From contig LUGG01000003.1 of assembly GCA_001683735.1 (NCBI GenBank), forward strand, positions 868,001 to 932,000: DNA of 64,000 nucleotides, written 5' to 3'. This DNA comes from Grifola frondosa. Taxonomy: Eukaryota; Basidiomycota; Agaricomycetes; Polyporales; Grifolaceae. Each line of letters begins with the position of its first letter. Position 1 is the stretch's first letter. Positions 23,401 to 34,525 of the stretch are shown piece by piece. Made by a program: the position numbers and the translations under genes. The notes below the pieces were generated by a model, which saw only the letters and a list, made by a program, of their open reading frames with translations, was not told the origin of the DNA and ran no database searches.

Positions 23401-24381
23401 TAGTGAATCATATTTACATTTTTTTTACAAATCTGGTCCTTTATCATTTCTGCAGGATTTCTATGTCAAATTGCAAGTGCACCTCCTCCCTCGTATACAA
23501 AAACGTCATGGCCTCAATGCGATCCCGACCAATTTACATCTGTGCTTCTCAAAGACGATCGCATCTTTCACCATAAGTTAATCCGATTTAACTTTACGAC
23601 ATACGACATTCAACGTGACTTCGACATTGTCAATCCCGGGACATCCAAGTGTAACATCATGCTTCTAGCACCCGATTCCCCCCATCACTTCATGTACGCA
23701 CGCGTCCTCGGAGCGTATCATGCCCATGTCATCTATGTGGGACCCGGTGTGCGCAACTACCGCCCTTGCCGCCTGGATTTTTTGTGGGTCCGGTGGTATG
23801 ATGTCTTGGAGGCACAGCACTCCCTCTCGACAACCTCGACACTTCCATCACTTCGTTTCACACCTATTACAGGGGGCATGCTTTCGGCTTCATTGATCCC
23901 CATGATGTCCTCCGTGCCTGTCACATTATTCCAGCTTTCTCGGATGGACGGTGCTACCCTGATGAAGTGGGATTGTCTCGCTGCGCCAAGGACCGCCATG
24001 ACTGGCATCGATATTTTGTGAACAGGTAAGTTGTGATTGAACCTCTCCCGGCTCAGAACTAAGATACAAAGTAGTTTTGCAGACCGAGATCTCCTAATGC
24101 GCCATCATTGGGGCTTTGGGATTGGGCATGTGTATGCCTATCAATCCGGTCAATGCAATCACAATGCCATACACAACATTGCAGTTCCTGAACTTGTCAA
24201 TGATGCTCTGGAAACAGCTGACAATTCTTTACCTTTGTTACCAGCAGATGAAGAGGCTTATCTTTCTGATGATCCGGAATTAGAGATGGATGATCGTGAG
24301 GGAGAAGGTTGGGAGGATGTGATGTCAGATAATTCAGAGGATATGGAGGTGGATGAGAATGAGGAATATACTGGCTTGTAG
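20418..24381 (+). mobile_element. Plavaka (CACTA-like) transposase gene with frameshifts
   Basis: The start is ATG at 20418, with a zinc-finger-like N-terminus (CSCGRSFSSPGAFSNHWRVC). The conserved core follows: NPYDPYPNQSSFLLGEWYWN, VPFHRKMLRPGP, VHGELYSSQAFIDAHRDLQ, GNSKLWPLYLAFGNESKYRR, AQWSILLDDEFLEAYRHGI, RRFYPRIFTYSADYPEK, FDILVVDLMHEFELGVWKAV, LLPEPHNSAVLQLLFHLAYW, TYKVHSLGDYVSTIQRFGTT, IYVGPGVRNYRPCRLDFLWV, and a C-terminal GHVYAYQ plus acidic tail ending at 24381. This is the Plavaka transposase family of basidiomycetes. About eight introns are visible, one apparently GC-AG (donor at about 22657). One-base breaks occur near 20575, 21597, 22722, 23105 and 23812. It would catalyse cut-and-paste transposition if intact. 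Confidence 0.85.
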
Positions 24382-24749
24382 TTATTTGCATATCTGATGG
24401 CATTAATTTCTTGTACTGTATTTATTGCCTATTTGTATGATATTGCTGAACATGAACAATTGTACTATTGGTTTGCCATCAAGTTCAGATTGATCCTCCT
24501 TCCATAAGTTATATCAAGCTTTCTGTCTATTTTCCATATAAGTAATTCTTGTATCAACTTATGATAAGCGAAAGTCAGATATTTCTTCCGTAAACACTCC
24601 AAGTTTTATGTATAATTACAACTTGTGTCTCATTTGCTGACCATCTACCAGCCTTGTATATATCATCAAATATACTCATGTATGTTACCTGTGCCCCATA
24701 ACTTTCATCTTGTTATTTGTGAGTCATCATACTCATTCTGTTACTTCTA

Positions 24750-25545
24750 TCAAAACACTATAATTCTTGTTTCACTTTATGTCATTCCCAAACAACATCA
24801 TACTTGATGCTCTTCCCAAGCACCATAATTATTTCTGTTCTTCCTCAGTACCATAATCATTTTTCACTTTACATCATTCCCAAACAACATCATACTTGAT
24901 GCTCTTCCCAAGCACCATAATTATTTCTGTTCTTCCCCAGTACCATAATCATTTTTCACTTTACATCATTCCCAAACAACATCATACTTGATGCTCTTCC
25001 CAAGCACCATAATTATTTCTGTTCTTCCCCAGTACCATAATCATTTTTCACTTTATGTCATTCCCAAGCACCATAATTATTTCTGTTCTTCCCCAGTACC
25101 ATAATCATTTTTCACTTTACATCATTCCCAAACAACATCATACTTGATGCTCTTCCCAAGCACCATAATTATTTCTGTTCTTCCCCAGTACCATAATCAT
25201 TTTTCACTTTATGTCATTCCCAAGCACCATAATTATTTCTGTTCTTCCCCAGTACCATAATCATTTTTCACTTTACATCATTCCCAAACAACATCATACT
25301 TAATGCTCTTCCCAAGCACCATAATTATTTCTGTTCTTCCCCAGTACCATAATCATTTTTCACTTTATGTCATTCCCAAGCACCATAATTATTTCTATTC
25401 TTCCTCAGTACCATAATCATTTTTCACTTTATGTCATTCCCAAACAACATCATACTTAATGCTCTTCCCAAGCACTATAATTCTTTCTGTTCTTCCCCAG
25501 TACCACAATCATTTCTCACTTTATGTCATTCTCAAACACTATTCA
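24750..25545. repeat. Minisatellite with alternating 92- and 64-bp units
   Basis: The anchor CACCATAATTATTTCTGTTC starts at 24821, 24913, 25005, 25069, 25161, 25225, 25317, 25381 and 25473 (the last slightly changed). The spacings are 92, 92, 64, 92, 64, 92, 64 and 92. The 64-bp form lacks a 28-bp block containing AACAACATCATACTTGATGC. Long and short forms also differ at TTTACATCAT versus TTTATGTCAT. It lies about 370 bp beyond the Plavaka stop codon and could be the subterminal repeat region of that element, as CACTA-type transposons often carry such repeats. Confidence 0.85.
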
Positions 25546-26693
25546 TGATTATCTAGCTTTATCTTTTGATATATCAGAATTACATACATTTTTAAAAATA
25601 TACACAATTTAATGGTTTATAATCAAATATACTGTGCAAATGATAATTCTGATGTCCTTCTGCCGAGATTATCTCTCTTCTCGGCACGATGCGGACCTAG
25701 CTAAAACCGTGCAGTCAGGTATTCTGATGTCAGTTTTATTGACTCATTCTTTGTATAGGATTGGCTGCCAAAACTCCGATACGCTCATCATATTTTCTAC
25801 CCGGTCTCCGTTCCGATGGGTGTTTCGATTGTGCGTCGTGGGGTTCCTTTTCCTCAATGCGTACGTGGATTCATCTACATCGCATTCTCGTTATGTTGCT
25901 GACGAACATTTGGTGGTTCTCCGTCTACTTGTCATGCAGGAAACCTTGTGGTAGTCCCTGAGGATATCAGTCTACTCTCCTAAGTACTGTGAGTTATGGC
26001 TGGGTATACTGCTCTATTCCAGATATGGACCTTCTGGCCGGACGTCCATCTCAATAGTAGTCTACGATGCGTGGACCACGAGAAGTCGCAAGAGCGCGCT
26101 TCCAAGGTTTTTGGGACAGGGATTGTGTACAAGGCCCCTCATGGTCACAGTACTATATACACCTTGTGCACCCGCGGGACGAGGTTCCTGTCACGTCTAC
26201 GAGCATATTAACACTCTGTAAGTTTACTTTTCTATCACTGATTGTGTTAAACCGGTGAGCAATAATATAAATTATCGCTCCCGCGTTCACTTCATACAGT
26301 CAACCCATTCAGAGTGGCCTTTTTTCGTTCAAGAGCAGTGGAGCAGTGGGAAGCCATGAGGCAGGCGGGTCGAGCTCCAACCCTCGGCACCAACAATATC
26401 CAAGTTGTTGATAGTAAGCTTTAATGAGATGATCCATCACATAGCCTACAGTCGTATAGTCGATATAGTCCACCACGTTTAGGATAAACAAGACAACGCT
26501 ATGTCTGTTCGTTCACAGTCTCAATATCAGTCTTGTTACAATCCATTAAATAAGAACAATGTTTCCGAGAACGACATCATCAAGCACAACCGACGCTCAT
26601 TACTACTATCTCAGGATATCACGAGACAAACTGCGACCTAGAACGCGACCGACGTAGGGATATCACCAGAAACGACGACTTCAACTATCATAA
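25546..26693. other. No gene confirmed; weak plus-strand coding signal
   Basis: Plus-strand fragments at 25634-25954 and 26010-26215 have some protein-like character (DYLSSRHDADLAKTVQ and a Trp-rich stretch near 26120) and intron-like borders. I could not build a consistent model or recognise a family. It may be another relic of the repeat island. Confidence 0.3.
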
Positions 26694-27952
26694 TCAAATC
26701 AGTACTCCTATCGTCAACGCCCACCCAATGTTGCATAAATATTCCAACATTTTCCTATGGAAGCCTGCACCCGATTCAAAGTGAGCCATAGCCCAACAAA
26801 CGCGACGACACAAATGATACTAACCAGCTATAAAAGGAACTAGAATCTTCCATGAGAGCGGAGAGGTATAGTCCCACATCCCCGCATATTCGAACCACGA
26901 GGGATAGAAGCCAGATTTTCCCCAGTCGATTACGAACAGCGTCCCATCGTCTGCTAATAAGATGTTCCTCGGGAATAAGTCCATATGTGTGAAGACCAGG
27001 GGCCACGAACTGTCGAAGCGGGGTGCATCAGGTGGGGCTTTATGCATCCGTTGACAAACATCGAGTTTGTGATTGAACCAAGCGGTCATATCGTCATACG
27101 ATGCGAATGGCCCAGCGTCGTAGATCGAGAAAGGAAATCCCTGGCACGCGCTGCCGTCGAGTGTTCCTGGGACCGATCTGCGCAGCCTGCGAAGCTGGGA
27201 AATGTAACCGCGCAGCGTCCAGGCAATGCGCAGCTTTCTCAGCGGTCCGAGCTCAGACCAGCACTTGTCCAAAGTTCGCCCTTCAATGTACTGCATGACC
27301 AGGCACGACACACGTCCCAAGACGACCTCGTATATTTCTGGGACGGGGATGGACGTCATTGTACGGATCATGAGCATGTTCAGGGCCTCCACGGTGACAC
27401 CAGCTCCCGAAACAGAGCATTTAACGACGGTGTTAACATCCAGACGCCACACCCGCCCTGGATCTGTGAGAGGATCAGTTGTATCGATAAACTTGACAAC
27501 GACGTCCGGATCGTAAGGGGGTCGCTCTAGCGGAATGACCTTTGCGTGAAGGCCATAGCACTTACAAACGAAGAATGAGTAAGTTGACAGCAAGATGCGC
27601 AGAGAAAGGCCAAACATACCTGGGGTTTATCTCCTTCATGTTCAAAAGGAAGAGACAAGCTTTCACGATTGGAAACACTGGGAAATAAACAGGATATCCA
27701 TCTCCACAAGGGATGGGTCGGAGACGCGATGGGGCGAAGGGGAGGATCGAAACACGGATACATCGCGCGCGAGTTAATTGGTGGCTGCGAAAGACCTATT
27801 TCTTTGAAGCGGGGAGACCACCATGGGATCTCATCTGCATAAAAGTCGAAAGGCTCTCCAGAGTCGACCATGGAGGGCTTGAATAATTCTGCAAGGTGTG
27901 TGGCCGGACGTTGTATCGTTGAAAGCGCGGCTCCAAATACATACAAATCCAC
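26694..27952 (-). CDS. Aminoglycoside phosphotransferase (APH)-like kinase-fold protein
   Basis: Exons on the minus strand are 27952-27620, 27539-26825 and 26754-26694, about 369 aa, with clean GT...AG junctions and no frameshift. The family is shown by the kinase-like N-lobe (VVKCSVSGAGVTVEALNML, with a candidate ATP-binding Lys), the hinge region SCLVMQYIEGRTLDKCW, the catalytic loop FTHMDLFPRNILL (HxDxxxxN) and the metal-binding VIDWGKSGFYP. Many fungi carry expanded sets of such proteins with unknown substrates, so drug phosphorylation should not be assumed. The protein has no signal peptide and is probably cytosolic. It sits alone, with no co-oriented partner nearby. Start chosen as the first Met of the open 5' exon. 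Confidence 0.85.
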
Positions 27953-30016
27953 TGTGCACAGGCGGAGACAACGGCCCGATTGGCTACAAATCTCGCTTAG
28001 GAATTTTGACAGATCTTAACGAAGAAACGTATAGCTCCCGCACTTCAGAAAGGGTTTTCTCAATCACAAATTGCTATACTTGGGTGATATTACATTAACT
28101 ATTATTATGTAATCTGACAGGAGGATCTGTGTATCCGCCGCAAAATTCAAGTAAGCGAGTTGAACGTTGCGCTGATCAAGCACGATGCCGTCCATGTGGT
28201 GAGTTTGATGCACTGAGAGACCCGGACAGTATGAAAGTTATACGGTGTTTCAGGCGGCAGCTGTGTGAATTCTATTATCCCTCCGGATAATTTTCAACGG
28301 AAACGAATGAAGTTCGTCAATAAACCGGATGAAAAATTTGGGTGAAAAGTCAGCCGAAAAATGTCCGATTTCAGCGGGTCGATTTCTTACTTGTCACGGA
28401 TATATCAATAATAAATCCCATTACACTACTTTGTATTCAAATTTGTATTCAATTTGGACATCCAGTCACCGGATAATTTTCCAATGCTCAGTGTGTAAAA
28501 TTAATTCAGGCAACTTCTAGCATAATGAAATATATTGAAAGCCTAGCTATTACAACTACCATATGAATCTGGATTGACATGGACAACAGGAGATAAAGAT
28601 AATAGATTTGGGGAGGGATTGGGGAAGGATGAAAGCTCGGCATATATGGGGGAAGCTTGGGAGAGTATTGGCACAAGGCACTTACATTGGTGCCACAAGA
28701 CTCCTCGATGTGGTAGGGCATCCAATCACACCAAAAAAAAATGATCCTATGACAGCATAGTGGAAATTAGCAAGGCGCGTGTATTCGAAGACAACCACTC
28801 ACCAACATGACTTAAAAGCCAATTTCCTAACCCCACATCCCATCCCATCCCATCCACCCAATTGAAGCATGTACATAAAATCAACACCAAACCTCGAGGA
28901 TTACGCCGCGAACATTCGCGCGACGCACCTTTGCATTCCGAGTGATGGTGGTTATGATAAGAGCTACCGCGGCCGCATCTGTCGCAAGTTCAACGATGTG
29001 TCACATATGTCACAATTCTGTCACGCATGACACCAGATGATTTACGGGTTGAATTTTCATTGGCAAAACACCCGTTATCCGTTGTTCACTCGCGCGAGGT
29101 GTGAAATCGATTTTTCAGTCGAGTGCCGGTTGACTTTAGCACGCGGCTTTTCTCACAGTGAAGATTTTGTAAAGCTGGAGCGAAATCATGCACATGCATG
29201 CTCGCAGATGTGCATCTTGACGGCCTCGATCTTCTATTGCCATCTCCTGGAATATGTACGTACATTGGTGTGCCCAGCATCTGTGGATGATGCTCATTTC
29301 AGTGGATACCGCACAGATATGATTTTTTGCTTGCGAGATAGTACTATACTTTCAAAGCTGGCGCAACTGATAGAAATGGACACATTTAACCAGCCATGTT
29401 CGGTGTACTGAAGCTACTAACGCCAGCGACAGAAAATAGGGGCTGTGGGATAATCGAAGAATGATGGAGATTAATATTGTGGCTTTATTTGTGGGTGACT
29501 GTTGTTGTCCTAGCCGCTATCTTCTTGGCAGCCGCATGTGTAACACTGAGGAGTCATTTCATGACCGTCCCGCATGCGAGTAGCCCATTTATCCGATCTT
29601 TTTGACGATTTCACAGACAAGGGTGCTGACATGCAAACAGAGCTGATCGGCGACCGCTAACTAAATTGGATAATGATGATATATTGTCCTGGAAGTTCCA
29701 CTATGGTAGGACGGACGAATGAACGGGGTACGTCGCTGTTTCCGCTCCGTATTGCAATCTGATAATCTTATTAATACACCATAGACTCCGCAGAAGTGTT
29801 TCTAGGCGCAACGAGCATCGCTGGTGCATCGTGGTGTCCTTCTTTCGTGTTTTATCCTTCCTGCCTTATGTGGGATACAGCTACATCCCACTGCTATATA
29901 TTCAACGTCAACGGCTCCAGAATTTTCAGCACCCATTCGCCCCTCATAGATATCCTCTACATCGAAACGTTACTCCCCACCCATCGCTTCACACATTGCA
30001 CTTACATCGCGTCACG
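27953..30016. other. About 2 kb without a supported gene
   Basis: Frames at 28506-28725 (minus) and 29037-29411 (plus) are open but have no conserved motif or splice context. The segment includes AT-rich stretches near 28.5-28.7 kb and likely the promoter and 5' UTR of the DUF7770-like gene on its right side. Confidence 0.5.
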
Positions 30017-30523
30017 ATGTCTACCACCTTTACAAGGTTATTCAATCCAGCTGATCGGGACCACGTCATTCACAAACTCATCATCGCTGGCTCTCCCGTC
30101 GCCCCGGGTTCGAACTCAATCCTCCACTGGCGAATTTACGCCGTTATTCACAAGAGAGCATCCGTGCTCTTCGATTTTATACCTGGAGGAGCAGACGGAA
30201 GGACGGGCGTGCTAGCAGTGAAGAGTGTTGATTATGAAGTCACCTTCTCTGCCGCAGCCATGTTCTCTGTAGCTATGATAAAGCAGATCACGGCCAGTGC
30301 ATTGCTCGATTTCTTCACATACCACAAACTCGATCGATACAAGTTCGATGATACCGGATCGGGATGCCTCTACTGGTGTTGTGTGGCGTTGAGCAAACTG
30401 GAGGCGGCGGGTGCGGTACCTGCGGGCTCCGTACAACGATTTGAGGCTTACATGGCGCAACTCAATGCCGGAAACCCCGCCCGCTTCCCGCTCCCCTCTC
30501 GTCACAGAGGCACATTTTATTGA
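30017..30523 (+). CDS. DUF7770-like fungal protein
   Basis: A single-exon frame of 168 aa begins at MSTTFTRLFNPADRD. The upstream in-frame codons look like 5' UTR, so the 30017 Met is preferred. The pattern HWRIYAVIHKRASVLFDFIP, followed by a Gly-rich loop, a YEVTFSAA strand and GCLYWCCVALSKLE near the C-terminus, resembles the DUF7770 family of fungal proteins of unknown role. The W-C region with Cys pairs is its usual hallmark. No signal peptide. An intron-like GTGAGT...TAG lies in the 3' UTR (30531-30584). No neighbours suggest a pathway. Family assignment is from memory of the pattern only. Confidence 0.6.
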   Translation: MSTTFTRLFNPADRDHVIHKLIIAGSPVAPGSNSILHWRIYAVIHKRASVLFDFIPGGADGRTGVLAVKSVDYEVTFSAAAMFSVAMIKQITASALLDFFTYHKLDRYKFDDTGSGCLYWCCVALSKLEAAGAVPAGSVQRFEAYMAQLNAGNPARFPLPSRHRGTFY

Positions 30524-31084
30524 TGCAGGTGAGTTGTCTTTTCAAGGTATGCTATCCATGCACTTATTTCTGTCATTTTTGTAGCGGAACGCAGCGGTCA
30601 ATCGTGCCCACTACAAATTTGTCATGTTTTCATTGAAGTCTTCGTCTCGTCCTATGGGCTGCATTTCCAATGGTGTACGTTAAATGTGAGGGAGTAGGAT
30701 GATTGTACAGTTGGTGTTTGATCGGATGAAGTTTCCCATCTAGTATACCTCAGTGTATTCTCAGTGTATACAGTATGTGATTCGGCGCTTTTTTACGTGT
30801 CCAAGACTGAGTTTTTGCGGATCATATACAATTGTTGTCTTTCCCCAAAATCCCGTGCACTGAACCTATACTGCCTAGTATATTGCGAACGCACGGAACA
30901 TACCGCATTGTATTTCTTGGAAAGGGAGTAACAGACTTTGAATTATTTATTGGTACATAGGGAGATATTTTTCATCCGGTAGTGTTCGCGATATTGTCTT
31001 TCCACGAGTCTCATCTGGCTGAAACGGGGAGTGGCGGATATAAGCTGTCGACGGTGAGATGGCCGTACTTACCTAGGTGTCATT
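30524..31084. other. Intergenic; nothing recognised
   Basis: This is the 3' side of the DUF7770-like gene and AT-rich spacer. No conserved frame on either strand. Confidence 0.5.
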
Positions 31085-31135
31085 CTTACCTGGTAGAAAA
31101 ACCTGCGTTTGGACCATCGCGTGCACTTGATCAAG

Positions 31136-31260
31136 CTCATTCAAGACTCGCGTATTTCTCCTCACCAGCTCGGGCCTCTAGCGATAGTCGCAGTCTCTGT
31201 GCGAGACTAGATTCTGGTTGTCCGAAGGGGACCCATGGCTGCTCCTCCATACGCTAGCTG
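31136..31260 (-). pseudogene. Short paralogous tail of the neighbouring 182-aa gene
   Basis: The minus strand reads SSLAQRLRLSLEARAGEE and then a stop. This closely resembles the C-terminus of the gene at 31829-32613 (EGLAQRLRELLEARVREED). DNA similarity covers about 60 bp in the same orientation. No matching upstream exons could be recognised, so it is probably the end of a decayed tandem duplicate. Confidence 0.45.
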
Positions 31261-31828
31261 GAAATCAAAGGTCCTGCGGCGAGGGGTGGTAGCAAGACAA
31301 AAACGCCGACCGCAAGTCTGTGGCTTTATATGACAAGCCTGAAGCGGGCACCGGAAGTGGCTTCCCGTACACGAAACCAGGCGGAGCTTCAGACAGGGAT
31401 AACTCCCTCGAGTCGATCATCAAGACAGTTCGAGCATTCAAAATTTTCGCAAGGCGTATGATGGGATGGAAGTGCAGCAACAAACGTATGCAAATCGATC
31501 AGAAAATGGATCGGTGTTAAAGGATCTACTGAAAGACTACCGCTTGCTGCCCGCGCGACGTCGCATAAGTACGATTTGAAGCGCTGAGAAGGAAAGTGTG
31601 TACTGCTGATAAAAATATGAGAGCCAATGGATATCCCACAACGGCTTCAGAAGTTCCACGTGTTGACAAACTCGCTATTTCATGAGCACCACCTGTGAAA
31701 TACAGACCGATATCAGTGGCGCATATGAGCTACCGATAATACTTAAAAAACATCACCCTTGCTGCAGTACTGACCTCTGCAGAATGGTTTCAGGCACTCT
31801 TCATCAGACCACCTCATGGCAGCCGCGC

Positions 31829-32613
31829 TTAGTCCTCCTCGCGAACTCGAGCTTCTAAGAGCTCTCGCAGTCTTTGCGCCAGCCCTTCCGTTAGCTGTAA
31901 TACGCCGTCTGTCGTGCAGAGACGATACGCAGGCATGGGCTGGTAGGTCTCCGCTAAGATCTGTCCAAATGATAAGATAACGATCAAAATGAGGCGCACA
32001 ATCGACGGTATGGGAAGAAGACGGGACTAATGTCGGCAGATGATTAACAATGCCCACCTTGCCGTCTTCCACTCGGACTGAAGCCAGGATATTCATCGGG
32101 TCGCCAATCCGTCCCAGAGCAGGCAAATTTCGACTATCTATGAAAACAAGGTTACACCGTTACATCATGTTAGAGAATATCTTGGTGGAAGACGGTGAAC
32201 GGACTTACCGTGTATGTGCATCCAACCCTGTTGTGTCTGAATCGCGCCATTCGCTTGAATGTCGTCTACTTCGTCGCGCAATGCCGACTTTATTGCCTCA
32301 TGTAAAACCTCACGGAACTTTTCTGATCACCTCCAACATATAAACACCCTCGTATCAGCGGACAACCGATGATCACACTACATACCGTTTCGACAAAGTC
32401 GTTCAGCCCCGCCTCCCCTTGATCTCCAGCAGCACTTGCGGGTAGCCATCCAATGACGGAACACGACATCACAGACGCGGGTGGGGTAGGTAGGAAAGAC
32501 AGCGCGAATACCGGAAGAGAGGAGGATATAGGAGTGGGAGCGTGAAACAGGTGATAGAACAAGTCTGGCCGGTCGGGATCAGGGAAGGACTGTGCCGCAG
32601 CGCGAGATGTCAT
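31829..32613 (-). CDS. Uncharacterised conserved basidiomycete protein, 182 aa, 4 exons
   Basis: Exons on the minus strand are 32613-32386, 32317-32209, 32137-32058 and 31960-31829, all GT...AG. They total 549 nt in one frame with no lesion. The protein begins MTSRAAAQSFPDPDRPDLFY, has a central helix (FREVLHEAIKSALRDEVDDI) and a compact C-terminal part with GWMHIHDSRNLPALGRIGDP and ILAETYQPMPAYRLCTTDGV, ending in a charged helix. I have a sense of this C-terminal pattern recurring in basidiomycete genomes as a hypothetical protein but cannot name it. No signal peptide or membrane segment. Exon structure is well supported; function unknown. Confidence 0.75.
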
Positions 32614-33474
32614 TTTCCGTGCTGAAGAGCAAACCCGAAGCGATAGATGACTCTGAGTGGAGTTGGTCCGTGTACTTCGAGATGATGCCGCGACGGGTCG
32701 GTGTGCGGTGCTATGAGAATTTCGCAACCAGGCCCGAAGAGAGCATGTCGTGAACATAACGCGAGTCTTTCCAAAGCAGAGACCAGAGCTTTTAAGCGAG
32801 ACTGGCAGCAAGCGAGCAGAGGCGAGGTAAGTCATGACAGTGCAAACTTTTAGTGCTGAGAGTGCACCGATATGCGTAAGTTCAATAAGGACATCAATGT
32901 CGTGTTTGAAAACATACCTGAACAGGAGCGTAGGATGATCACGGTTTGGTGTCGTTCGCGGTGGTCCGCACCTGGTCTGCACACAAAAGGCGTTCACTGG
33001 TGACGAATATTTCCTTTTGGGATTTCCCACGTGATCGACGCGTCGCGCGCGCCACCGACGCGTTTCATGTTGTCGCGTCGCAACTCGGATGATCATTTCG
33101 CTAGATGGCTTGGTGACGGTTTTGTTAGTGACTCAAAATTCAATGCCTCTAATTCAGATTCGGACTTCATGCCAATGGGCACGGTCGCAATTACTCTGGA
33201 TCATGTGTCGATTGGAACGTCGTGGGATGCTACGAGCTTGAAAGGGTAGAGGAACTGCTCGCTGGAGGCTGCCTACGGGATGCACAAACAGCGGATATAT
33301 TAGATGTAACAAACATTGTCCAAGAATGAGTGAGTCAGAACAATCAAATGCTCCAGAGTCAAGAGTATTCAACTCTTTTGATGTCAAGGTTGTCGCTGGG
33401 GGGTAATGTGAGACAGCTTACAAAGATGAACGGACGTGACTACCTAGTGATATCAAATCAAGGCGGCTGTCATG
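32614..33474. other. Upstream region of the 182-aa gene; no separate gene supported
   Basis: The minus-strand frame continues open upstream of the chosen start (to about 33096) but is Arg/Ser/Thr-rich without conserved features. I read it as 5' UTR or promoter. Confidence 0.45.
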
Positions 33475-33760
33475 ATGTCTGCACCTCCTCCTTCACACCG
33501 CCCTCCGCCTTCGCAGGCACCTCAGACATCGATGGTCTCGGGGAGGGTTGGGCAGCCACCTCGTCGTGCGGATTTGGTAGAAAGGGTTCCGAATTGTTAC
33601 CCCCTGCTGAAATCTGACGGCCTCCTCCTGTTCAAACGAATCATCGTCAAACCGGCGTTTGCAACATGATCCACAGCATCCCCCATTCCCGCCGGACCCG
33701 CATGATGCTAACGATAGATCGGTAAATTCAAAAGCGCGGGTGCATAAATTCTCGATCACT
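33475..33760 (-). CDS. Small Cys-rich hypothetical protein (CCGSCC motif), partial model
   Basis: A 3' exon starting after an acceptor near 33707 reads CGSGGNGGCCGSCCKRRFDD. It then runs through a one-base shift near the GAGGAGG run (about 33628) into GRQISAGGNNSEPFLPNPHD and an acidic tail KAEGGVKEEVQTS ending at about 33475. The tightly spaced cysteines followed by an acidic motif look like a conserved core with a disordered tail. Upstream exons (beyond 33720) were not resolved. The cysteine cluster could bind metal or be lipidated; both are guesses. The opposite strand is also open and Pro-rich, so the strand choice rests on the Cys motif and splice site. Confidence 0.4.
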
Positions 33761-34525
33761 CACTGAATAAACACCAAGTGTTCATAGTCTCCACGCCTCC
33801 TATGCCTGCGCATGACATGTGAGGAGATCATACAGCGATAGCAGACTGAGACTGACAGCATAATGCGAAGCAGCAAGCACAACAGTCTTCAAAACCTGAC
33901 ATCTTATCGTAATGGAGCAGAAATGGCCTCAAGCCGTGGAATGTTATCGGAGAGTTCGAGGGCGGGACGCAGTCACTGCGATTGAAAGTCGTTCGAGAAT
34001 ACAGCAGCCGATGGTCGACTATATATGAGCAACGTCAGCGAGCGTTATTATACGCGTAAAAAATGCCGAGAATATCCGTCGTGGCGGACGTGGAGGCAGA
34101 GCAAAAAGGAATATTGGTCAGAAGTCGGAGCTGTCCGCACATACATATAAGCGTCTGTTTTAATTAGACAGACCTCAGACACATCAGGAGGGCAGTGCAG
34201 ATGGCGCCATACTGCCCTATGCCAAGTAATAGACGAACGATACGGAACACATCATGCTGTGCTGAGGTGGCTGAGTGTGAGTGTAGCTCGTTGTTCACCG
34301 AACAATACTGGCTCAGAGAGGTATGTTATTGGGATACTGGACAATCGTCAATATGAGACAGGTGTACAGTTTGTCTAATTCTCGAGATCAACGAATCATG
34401 CGCTAGTAATAATCGATGCTTGTGACGCAGACATGATCTGACATGATTTGACAATAGGTTGATACCCCCATAATCGAACATGCTGTGATTCAGAACCAGT
34501 GTTGAATATGATCGAACAACGACTA
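33761..34525. other. Intergenic; nothing recognised
   Basis: Between the small Cys-rich gene and the 3' end of the tubulin cofactor C gene. May include 5' exons of the former. No conserved frame found. Confidence 0.45.

Noticed and set aside
24750..25545. Possible CRISPR-like array
   Set aside because: The units are contiguous variants of one sequence with no unique spacers, in a eukaryotic context: a minisatellite.
29037..29411. 124-codon plus-strand frame
   Set aside because: No conserved motif, no good start context and no neighbouring exon; treated as chance.
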